Origin: Bacteriovoracaceae bacterium
Lineage (GTDB): Bacteria; Bdellovibrionota; UBA1018
Length of the DNA: 5,447 bases
Reading direction: 5' to 3'
NCBI GenBank assembly: GCA_023250755.1
Contig: JAHFAC010000148.1
Coordinates: 1 to 5,447, forward strand
In this document: positions 1 through 5,447 of the stretch, piece by piece
Layout: every line of letters begins with the position of its first letter
Position numbering within the stretch: the stretch's first letter is position 1
The notes under the pieces: model-generated
What the model saw: the letters and a program-made list of their open reading frames with translations, nothing else
What the model was told of the DNA's origin: nothing
The model's database searches: none
Position numbers and translations under genes: made by a program

Positions 1-1
1 A

Positions 2-97
2 GCAGACGTATTTGTAGCAGGCTCTGCGATTTTTTCAGCGAAGGACCGCGCCCAAGCGATTGCAAAACTCCGTGCTGCGCTGGAGACTAAAGAATGA
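2..97 (+). CDS. rpe: Ribulose-phosphate 3-epimerase, C-terminal end (partial; 5' part outside window)
   Basis: The frame starting at base 2 is open for 31 codons and ends in TGA at 95-97. It begins ADVFVAGSAIFSAKD and continues into an alanine-rich helix ending LETKE. The VAGSAIF segment matches the last beta-strand and phosphate-binding loop of ribulose-phosphate 3-epimerase, a cytosolic TIM-barrel enzyme. This enzyme interconverts D-ribulose 5-phosphate and D-xylulose 5-phosphate in the pentose phosphate pathway or Calvin cycle. The usual glycine after the phenylalanine (FGAKD) is serine here. The stop codon overlaps the hutH start in an ATGA junction, so the two genes are probably co-transcribed and translationally coupled. 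Only the C-terminal tail is visible, so the assignment rests on a short but characteristic motif; another phosphate-binding TIM barrel is possible but less likely. Confidence 0.8.
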   Translation, partial: ADVFVAGSAIFSAKDRAQAIAKLRAALETKE

Positions 98-1644
98 AAT
101 CAACTCCGCAGAGACCCTTGCTCCTAGGTGCAAAAAAACTCATACTCGAAGATGTCCGTGAAGTCGCTTTCAATGGAAAAAGCGTTTCGCTCGCACCTGC
201 TGCAATCGGAAAAATCGAGCGCGCACGCAAATATTTGCTTGCACAAATTGACTCTGGACAAACCCTTTATGGGGTCAATACCGGGTTTGGGCTCCTAGCG
301 AACGTCAAAATTCCGGCCGAAGAAATTGAGACCTTGCAATATAACCTCCTTCGCTCCCACGCAGTGGGAACCGGAACCGACCTCCCTGATCCTTATGTAC
401 GCGCCATGCTACTCTTAAGGGCCAATGCTCTTGCCCTAGGACACTCTGGCGTCAGCGTTGAGCTGGTGCAACACATCATCGCCCTACTCAATCAGGGGAT
501 TTGTCCCTTAATCCCAGAGCAAGGCTCTGTCGGGGCCAGTGGTGACCTTGCACCTCTCGCCCACCTTGCACTGGTTCTGATCGGAGAAGGACATGCCCGC
601 ATTGACGGAAAAGAAATGACCGGCCGCGAAGCCCTTCTGTCTGCCAGCCTAAAACCCATTCGGCTTGGGCCCAAAGAAGGGCTTGCTTTGATCAATGGCA
701 CGCAATTCATGTCTGCCATTGGATCATTAACGCTTCTCGAGGCTGAGCATCTCAGTGATATCGCTGATGCCGCCGGAGCAATGACGCTAGAAGCGTTGCG
801 CGGAAGCGAGATGCCTTTCGAACCTGAAATCCATGCAGTTCGCCCACACCCGGGGCAAATTCAAGTCGCCAAACGAATGAAAGAATTCCTCCTTAAGGGG
901 GGGGAAAGTGAAATCGCAAAAAGCCATGCCGGTTGCGGAAAAGTCCAAGATCCCTATAGCATACGCTGTATCCCTCAAGTTCATGGCGCTTCGCGGGATG
1001 TTTTTCGATTTGTCAGAGAAATTCTTGAGAGGGAAATTAATTCAGTCACTGACAATCCACTCGTGTTCCCAAAAGAAAAAAAAGTTCTAAGCGGCGGCAA
1101 CTTCCACGGGCAAATCATTGCCATCGCCATGGATGCGCTGGCCATTGCAGCTGCCGAACTCGCAAGCATTTCAGAGCAGAGAATTGAAAAGCTTATCAAC
1201 CCAGTAATCTCTGAACTGCCCGCATTTTTAACACAAAAAGGCGGGCTCAACAGTGGATTTATGATTATACAGGTCGCCGCCGCCAGCATCGTTTCTGAAA
1301 ATAAGACCCTTTGCCACCCGGCGAGCGTAGATTCCATCGCAACTTCAGCCGACAAAGAAGATCACGTCAGCATGGGCGCCTGGGCGGCACGAAAAGCAGC
1401 GAAAGTTACGGTAAACACAAGACGAGTCATCGCTATGGAACTTCTTTCTGCAGCTCAGGGCCTCGACCTATTGAGACCCCTTAAATCTTCTGAGTTGATT
1501 GAAAAATTGCATCAGGCCATCAGGGAGAAAGCCGCAAAACTTGAAGAAGATCGAGCGCTCTACAAGGACATTGCTGCCGTTGAAGCTCTGATCGCTTCTT
1601 ATGCGCTCGACTCTTTTGTAAGCTTCAAGGTGAAAAAATCATGA
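94..1644 (+). CDS. hutH: Histidine ammonia-lyase (histidase)
   Basis: HutH catalyses non-oxidative deamination of L-histidine to trans-urocanate and ammonia, the first step of histidine degradation, as a cytosolic homotetramer. The product is 516 residues, close to the usual 500-515. The signature [14 protein letters not shown] lies at residues 144-157, with A148-S149-G150 forming the MIO electrophile. Other active-site residues of the family are present: Y59 in [10 protein letters not shown]89 in LLRSHAVG, N201 in INGTQ, Q285 and Y288 in KVQDPYS, R291, F337 in GGNFHG, and E422 in KEDHVSMG. These match histidase rather than phenylalanine or tyrosine ammonia-lyase. The ATG at 94 has GGAG at 82-85, eight bases upstream, and overlaps the rpe stop. 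The 3' end overlaps the hutU start by four bases. A run of eight G lies in codons for K268-E271 without breaking the frame. No dedicated promoter can be seen, because the upstream bases encode rpe. Confidence 0.97.
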   Translation: MKSTPQRPLLLGAKKLILEDVREVAFNGKSVSLAPAAIGKIERARKYLLAQIDSGQTLYGVNTGFGLLANVKIPAEEIETLQYNLLRSHAVGTGTDLPDPYVRAMLLLRANALALGHSGVSVELVQHIIALLNQGICPLIPEQGSVGASGDLAPLAHLALVLIGEGHARIDGKEMTGREALLSASLKPIRLGPKEGLALINGTQFMSAIGSLTLLEAEHLSDIADAAGAMTLEALRGSEMPFEPEIHAVRPHPGQIQVAKRMKEFLLKGGESEIAKSHAGCGKVQDPYSIRCIPQVHGASRDVFRFVREILEREINSVTDNPLVFPKEKKVLSGGNFHGQIIAIAMDALAIAAAELASISEQRIEKLINPVISELPAFLTQKGGLNSGFMIIQVAAASIVSENKTLCHPASVDSIATSADKEDHVSMGAWAARKAAKVTVNTRRVIAMELLSAAQGLDLLRPLKSSELIEKLHQAIREKAAKLEEDRALYKDIAAVEALIASYALDSFVSFKVKKS

Positions 1645-3320
1645 GCATTCACTCACAAGTGGCTCGGGTGATACGCGCGCCGCGAGGAGGAGCACTCCAA
1701 TGCAAAGGTTGGCAACAAGAAGCGGCATTGCGCATGCTCATGAACAACCTCGACCCAGAAGTCGCAGAATGCCCTGAAGACCTCGTGGTCTACGGCGGGA
1801 GTGGCCGGGCCGCGCGAAACTGGGAGTGTTTTGATGCCATTGTCACTTCTTTGCGCGAATTGAATAATGACCAGACTTTATTGATTCAAAGTGGAAAGCC
1901 CGTCGCGATCATGCCCACCCATGAACGCGCGCCGCGCGTATTGCTTTCTAACAGCATGCTAGTCCCAAAATGGGCAACCTGGGATTATTTTCGCGAGCTC
2001 GAGGATAAAGGCCTCATGATGTACGGTCAAATGACGGCTGGTTCTTGGATTTACATTGGAACCCAAGGAATTTTGCAAGGAACATACGAGACTTTTGCTG
2101 AAGCCGGGCGACAACATTTTCAGGGTAATCTCTCGGGTCGTGTCATTCTCACGGCTGGACTGGGAGGAATGGGCGGAGCACAACCTCTCGCAGCTTCCAT
2201 GGCAGGTGCAGTCTCGCTCACGATTGAAGTAGACCCTACTCGAGCCAAGCGGCGCCTGGACACTCAGTATCTCGACGAATTAACAAGTTCGATCGAAGAT
2301 GCACTGAAATGCGTCGAAAAAGCAAAGCACAAAAAAGAAGGCCGAAGCATTGGACTCATTGGAAATGCAGCCGAAATTCATTGGGAACTTTTAAAACGTG
2401 GCTTTGTCCCTGATTTGATGACCGACCAAACCAGCGCTCATGATGAATTAAATGGCTATGTCCCAGACAGAATGACGCTAAAAGCCGCTCTAGATTTACG
2501 TCAGCGTGATCCTAAGACTTACAGCACACGATCGATCGAAAGCATGGGACGACACGTGGAGGCGATGCTCGAATTCAAAAAAAGAGGGGTCCACGTTTTT
2601 GATTATGGAAATAATATCCGCGCACAAGCCCTAAAGGCGGGCGTAAAAAACGCGTTCGCTTTTTTAGGATTCGTACCCGCTTACATCCGACCTCAATTTT
2701 GTGAAGGACGGGGTCCCTTTCGCTGGGTCGCGCTTTCTGGTGACGCTCAAGATATTCAAGTCACCGATCACGCCTTGATGGAGCTTTTTCCTCAAGATCG
2801 TGGGCTTGCTCGCTGGCTTTCTTTAGCCGAAGAGCGCATAAGATTTCAAGGCCTGCCTGCTCGAATCTGTTGGCTCGGCTACGGTCAACGAGAAAAAGCG
2901 GGGCTCCTTTTTAATGACCTAGTAAAAAAAGGCCGGCTAAAAGCCCCAATCGTCATTGGTCGCGATCACTTGGACTGTGGCTCTGTCGCATCACCCAATC
3001 GTGAAACGGAGGGGATGAAAGATGGCTCCGACGCCGTCGCTGATTGGCCCATTTTGAATGCCCTGATCAATTCTGTAAATGGCGCCTCATGGGTTAGCCT
3101 TCATCACGGTGGCGGTGTGGGAATTGGCTATTCGATTCATGCAGGGATGGTTGTAGTCGCAGATGGAACATCGGAGGCTGATTGGCGCCTCACACGTGTC
3201 TTAAATTCTGATCCTGGAATGGGAATTATCCGTCATGCCGACGCGGGTTACGAGCGCGCGCAAGAAATTGCAATGAATGCATTTGCTAAACGGGGCGGAA
3301 AAGTGCCCATGCTCTCCTAA
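1641..3320 (+). CDS. hutU: Urocanate hydratase (urocanase)
   Basis: HutU adds water to urocanate to give 4-imidazolone-5-propanoate, using tightly bound NAD+ as an electrophile; it is the second step of histidine degradation and is cytosolic. The protein is 559 residues, matching the usual 550-560. Visible motifs are [14 protein letters not shown] (49-62), the Rossmann-type [12 protein letters not shown] (173-184) for NAD+, [14 protein letters not shown] (262-275), [10 protein letters not shown] (321-330), the urocanase signature [15 protein letters not shown] (402-416) with active-site C410, [19 protein letters not shown] (441-459), and the glycine-rich [16 protein letters not shown] (487-502). 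The ATG at 1641 overlaps the hutH stop (ATGA). The ribosome-binding site AAGGTGA at 1627-1633 lies seven bases upstream, inside hutH. Coupling with hutH should keep the two enzymes at similar levels. There is no truncation or missing key residue. The gene ends in TAA and faces the diguanylate cyclase gene across 24 bp. Confidence 0.98.
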   Translation: MSIHSQVARVIRAPRGGALQCKGWQQEAALRMLMNNLDPEVAECPEDLVVYGGSGRAARNWECFDAIVTSLRELNNDQTLLIQSGKPVAIMPTHERAPRVLLSNSMLVPKWATWDYFRELEDKGLMMYGQMTAGSWIYIGTQGILQGTYETFAEAGRQHFQGNLSGRVILTAGLGGMGGAQPLAASMAGAVSLTIEVDPTRAKRRLDTQYLDELTSSIEDALKCVEKAKHKKEGRSIGLIGNAAEIHWELLKRGFVPDLMTDQTSAHDELNGYVPDRMTLKAALDLRQRDPKTYSTRSIESMGRHVEAMLEFKKRGVHVFDYGNNIRAQALKAGVKNAFAFLGFVPAYIRPQFCEGRGPFRWVALSGDAQDIQVTDHALMELFPQDRGLARWLSLAEERIRFQGLPARICWLGYGQREKAGLLFNDLVKKGRLKAPIVIGRDHLDCGSVASPNRETEGMKDGSDAVADWPILNALINSVNGASWVSLHHGGGVGIGYSIHAGMVVVADGTSEADWRLTRVLNSDPGMGIIRHADAGYERAQEIAMNAFAKRGGKVPMLS

Positions 3321-3344
3321 GGAATCCTAACTCTGAAATAACCT
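3321..3344. other. Short convergent gap between hutU and the diguanylate cyclase gene, no terminator seen
   Basis: Only 24 bp separate the TAA of hutU from the TAG of the opposing gene. The sequence is AT-rich with small CTAA/TTAG and AGGA/TCCT inverted elements, but no GC-rich hairpin followed by a T-run occurs on either strand. Neither gene has a visible rho-independent terminator here. Rho-dependent termination or transcriptional read-through into the opposing gene are the likely alternatives. Confidence 0.5.
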
Positions 3345-4328
3345 CTAAGCGGCTTTAGGTTTATCCTTAGAAATCTGATCACTCATGGTAATCTGATTTC
3401 GACCGTTCTTTTTTGAGTAATATAGCGCGTTGTCGGCAGCCTTAAGAACGTCTTCTGGGTTTAAACCATCAAACGGAAAACTCGCCAGTCCAATGCTAAT
3501 GCTCACCTTACCCAATGGCTGGCTCTCCGCATGTAGAAAAGGATGCTTTTCGATGCTGCTTCGAATCCGCTCAGCAAGGCTAAATGCGCTTTCATGGGTT
3601 GTTTGCGGACAAAGGACCACAAACTCTTCACCCCCGTATCGAGCAGCCACATCGACTGTTCGTGAATTTTTACGCAAAATCTCCGCCACACCACGAAGCA
3701 CATCATCTCCGGCAGGATGCCCATTGCGGTCATTATAATGTTTGAAGTGATCCACATCGCAAAAAATAATCGTATACGAAATTCCGTAGCGCTTGGCTCT
3801 TTCATGCTCTTGCTTAAGTAAATTCTTAAAATGCCTAAAATTGGCGAGCTTCGTCATCTCGTCTGTAACTGAAAGGTCTTCCAGTTTTTTGTTCAACTCC
3901 TGGAGCTCTTTTAAATAGGACTCCGCTTGCTTCTCTAATGCGCGTTGCTCGGTAATATCCTTTGCAATCACCTGCAGTGCTTCTGTTTCATTCGAAAGTC
4001 TCAGAGGGCAGGCTGAAATTTGCATCAACTTCCTGGTTTCCGACTTAACAATCCACTCGCTCTCAAATTGATGGGGATAATACCGTCGTTTCGCCATTCG
4101 AATCCGTTTTTCAATGAAGGCACTTTGCGATGGATCAGATAGATCAAGAAAATTCCGTTTGAGGAGCTCCTCTCTCGAAGTCTCAAAGAGTCTTTCACAT
4201 GCCGGATTTGCATCAATAATCCGATTCGTATCAAAATCAACCAGGATGGAGCAATCTAAGAGCCGATCAAAAAGATCGGAGTATGCCGCCAGATGAGACG
4301 GAGAAAGTATCGATTCATCTTTTTTCAT
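3345..4328 (-). CDS. PAS-GGDEF diguanylate cyclase, soluble
   Basis: From the ATG at 4328 this is a 327-residue protein that should make c-di-GMP from two GTP. Residues 18-128 form a PAS sensor domain: the core is near LLDCSILVDFDTNRIIDANPA, and the PAC end is near LQVIAKDITEQ (118-128). A short charged helix (about 129-153) has coiled-coil character and links to the GGDEF domain (about 154-315). The active site is GGEEF (232-236). The metal-binding loop is FCDVDHFKHYND (189-200, D191). RTVD (223-226), five residues upstream of GGEEF, is an intact allosteric c-di-GMP I-site. There is no signal peptide, membrane segment or EAL/HD-GYP domain, so it is a cytosolic cyclase with product inhibition. 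The PAS ligand is unknown. A TTG at 4334 would add two residues, but the ATG at 4328 is better spaced from GAGGGG (4342-4337). It is convergent with hutU and divergent from hutI, with no known role in histidine breakdown. Confidence 0.93.
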   Translation of the reverse strand: MKKDESILSPSHLAAYSDLFDRLLDCSILVDFDTNRIIDANPACERLFETSREELLKRNFLDLSDPSQSAFIEKRIRMAKRRYYPHQFESEWIVKSETRKLMQISACPLRLSNETEALQVIAKDITEQRALEKQAESYLKELQELNKKLEDLSVTDEMTKLANFRHFKNLLKQEHERAKRYGISYTIIFCDVDHFKHYNDRNGHPAGDDVLRGVAEILRKNSRTVDVAARYGGEEFVVLCPQTTHESAFSLAERIRSSIEKHPFLHAESQPLGKVSISIGLASFPFDGLNPEDVLKAADNALYYSKKNGRNQITMSDQISKDKPKAA

Positions 4329-4336
4329 GGTCAAAA

Positions 4337-4342
4337 CCCCTC
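4337..4342 (-). promoter_or_regulatory. Ribosome-binding site deciding the start of the diguanylate cyclase gene
   Basis: On the minus strand GAGGGG occupies 4342 down to 4337. It is eight bases from the ATG at 4328 but only two from the in-frame TTG at 4334. This spacing favours ATG, so the protein begins MKKDESIL. Confidence 0.7.
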
Positions 4343-4399
4343 GTATTTTATTATCGGAAGTTCTCCCTAAAATTGAAACTGGGTCACTGACGACACCTA

Positions 4400-4408
4400 T
4401 GCTATAAA
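4400..4408 (+). promoter_or_regulatory. Candidate extended -10 promoter of hutI
   Basis: TGCTATAAA combines a TGn extension with a five-of-six match to TATAAT. TTGAAA at 4373-4378 lies 24 bases upstream, too far to be a normal -35, so the element would rely on the extended -10. Transcription would start near 4414-4416, only about six to eight bases before the hutI ATG. Confidence 0.4.
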
Positions 4409-4421
4409 TGGATTACTTATA

Positions 4422-5447
4422 ATGCTTCGCGCAATCATCCACTCGAGTGAATTATTGACTGGTCAAGGGATCCGGCAGAGGGACGGCCGAAAGGTCTTAG
4501 AAAGTGACCTGGGGCGCATTCCGGACGGGGCACTCGTTTACGAAACAAAAAAACATAAAAAAAAAGAAGTCCCCTCACGCATTCTTTGGGTAGGACCCAC
4601 GACTCGCCTGCCGAAGAAATATTCTCGCATTCGCAAGCAAGACTTGCGTGGAAAACGAGCGCTCATCCCAGGGCTGGTTGACTGCCACACTCATCTAGTT
4701 TTTGCAGGTGACCGATCAGATGAATTCGCTGCACGCTGTGGGGGCGCGACCTATGAAGAAATTGCAAAACAAGGGGGGGGAATCCTCTCCACTGTTCGAG
4801 CAACACGAGATGCTACAGTCTCTGAGCTTGAACGTCTCGCGTGCTCCAGAATCCGCGAGGCCATGGCCTATGGGGTTCGTACATTGGAAATCAAAAGCGG
4901 CTATGGACTTTCATACGATGCTGAAAGCAAAATCCTTAAGGTTATTCAAAGATTAAAAAAACGCTTTCCAAAAATCACACTCACAGCCACCTTCTTGGGA
5001 GCCCACGCCTTTCCGCCAGAGCTCACCCGCGAAGAATACATGAGTGAGCTAATACAACGAATGCTCCCTACCCTTGCTATAGGTAAACTTGCAAGCGCCT
5101 GCGATGTCTTCATTGATCAGGGTTATTATTCAATCGAAGAAGGCCGTGCAATCCTCGCTCATGCAAAAAAACTTGGATTAAAAATAAAAGTTCACGCTGA
5201 TGAACTGACGAACACAGAATCAGCAACACTCGCTGCAGAAATGGGCGCACTCTCCGCTGACCATTTACTTAAGATCTCTGAAACCGGAATACGAAAACTC
5301 GCAAACTCCCAAACCGTGGCAGTCCTTCTCCCTGGTACTGCTTTTTACCTTAAGGCTCCCCAAGCGCCAGCGAGAAAATTAATCGATGCTGGAGCCGCAG
5401 TCGCTCTCGCGACAGATTTTAATCCAGGGACATGCATGACCTTGTCG
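4422..5447 (+). CDS. hutI: Imidazolonepropionase (imidazolone-5-propionate hydrolase), partial at 3' end
   Basis: HutI hydrolyses 4-imidazolone-5-propanoate to N-formimidoyl-L-glutamate, the third step of histidine degradation, as a cytosolic metal-dependent amidohydrolase. The frame from ATG 4422 is open for 342 codons to the window edge; complete family members have about 400-420. Metal ligands are H89 and H91 in DCHTHLVFAGDR, H258 in KVHADE, and D332 in ATDFNPG. Other active-site residues are R98, Y161 in KSGYGL, H195 in FLGAHAFP, E261, and H281 in ADHLL. The GGATYEEIAKQGGGILSTVR block (107-126) is also typical. ATG 4422 is the only plausible start: upstream the frame holds no start codon before a stop at 4374, and the next methionine is M148. 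There is no good ribosome-binding site, only a weak GGA at 4410-4412. A lysine-rich insertion (TKKHKKKE, 42-49) sits between the N-terminal strands. The gene also contains an A9 tract and a G8 tract, both in frame. It is separated from hutH-hutU by the minus-strand cyclase gene and so needs its own promoter. Confidence 0.95.
   Translation, partial: MLRAIIHSSELLTGQGIRQRDGRKVLESDLGRIPDGALVYETKKHKKKEVPSRILWVGPTTRLPKKYSRIRKQDLRGKRALIPGLVDCHTHLVFAGDRSDEFAARCGGATYEEIAKQGGGILSTVRATRDATVSELERLACSRIREAMAYGVRTLEIKSGYGLSYDAESKILKVIQRLKKRFPKITLTATFLGAHAFPPELTREEYMSELIQRMLPTLAIGKLASACDVFIDQGYYSIEEGRAILAHAKKLGLKIKVHADELTNTESATLAAEMGALSADHLLKISETGIRKLANSQTVAVLLPGTAFYLKAPQAPARKLIDAGAAVALATDFNPGTCMTLS

Larger units (their letters stand above)
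4329..4421. promoter_or_regulatory. Divergent intergenic control region between the diguanylate cyclase gene and hutI
   Basis: These 93 bp must hold the start signals for both divergent genes unless transcription enters from elsewhere. On the plus strand an extended -10 element is visible at 4400-4408. On the minus strand GATAAT (complement of 4355-4350) is a possible -10 for the cyclase gene, with a poor -35 match at the proper distance. A perfect 9-bp inverted repeat, GTCACTGAC, lies at 4383-4391 between the two candidates and could be an operator half-pair, though such a short palindrome can occur by chance. I found no long palindrome of the HutC-operator type, no riboswitch-like structure and no RNA gene. 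Confidence 0.45.

Noticed and set aside
492..719. 75-codon minus-strand open frame
   Set aside because: It is antisense to the MIO region of hutH, and its composition reflects the reverse complement of conserved codons.
981..1355. 124-codon minus-strand open frame
   Set aside because: It is fully antisense to conserved hutH sequence, with no ribosome-binding evidence or recognisable domain.
3503..3805. 100-codon minus-strand open frame in another frame of the cyclase gene
   Set aside because: It overlaps the GGDEF domain coding sequence, whose frame carries all the conserved motifs.
4326..4334. TTG at 4334 as the start of the cyclase gene
   Set aside because: It is only two bases from the GAGGGG ribosome-binding site, whereas the ATG at 4328 has optimal spacing.
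4408..4422. Tiny upstream frame (ATG-GAT-TAC-TTA-TAA) whose stop overlaps the hutI ATG as TAATG
   Set aside because: It has no ribosome-binding site, and its ATG lies within the candidate -10 element, upstream of the predicted transcript start. The overlap is probably chance.
4418..4423. Perfect TATAAT hexamer
   Set aside because: It overlaps the hutI start codon, so a transcript from it would begin after the ATG. No -35 lies at the right distance, and no alternative downstream start exists before the conserved HxH motif.
4702..4956. 84-codon open frame on the plus strand
   Set aside because: It lies in the +1 frame inside hutI, whose own frame is open throughout with conserved catalytic motifs. 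It resembles no known protein and is a shadow.

Overview
The window carries most of a histidine-utilisation (hut) cluster from a Gram-negative-type bacterium of moderate GC (roughly half, judged by eye). No marker gene fixes the species. The compact gene packing, the A-rich lysine codons and the linkage of rpe to hut genes would fit a proteobacterial or Bdellovibrionota-like genome, but this is only a weak inference.

Layout. Positions 2-97 (+) hold the last 31 codons of ribulose-phosphate 3-epimerase (rpe). Its stop overlaps the start of hutH (histidine ammonia-lyase, 94-1644) in an ATGA junction. hutH overlaps hutU (urocanate hydratase, 1641-3320) in the same way, so rpe-hutH-hutU reads as one translationally coupled transcription unit. 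After a 24-bp gap comes a convergent gene on the minus strand (3345-4328), encoding a soluble PAS-GGDEF diguanylate cyclase with an intact GGEEF active site and an RxxD inhibitory site. A 93-bp divergent intergenic region (4329-4421) separates it from hutI (imidazolonepropionase, 4422 to the window end, + strand). hutI is open over 342 codons and is cut by the window edge about 60-80 residues short of the usual family length.

How the genes work together. HutH deaminates L-histidine to trans-urocanate. HutU hydrates urocanate to 4-imidazolone-5-propanoate. HutI hydrolyses this to N-formimidoyl-L-glutamate. The last step to glutamate (HutG, or HutF plus a second amidohydrolase) and the regulator (HutC/HutP type) are not in the window. 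All catalytic residues I could check in the three enzymes are present. The diguanylate cyclase makes c-di-GMP and is not a known part of the pathway. Its position inside the cluster is the most unusual structural point here.

I see no RNA genes, CRISPR arrays, insertion sequences or mobile-element ends, and no clear rho-independent terminator. I found no convincing evidence of an undescribed system. The findings concern gene arrangement, probable near-leaderless translation of hutI, and homopolymer tracts.
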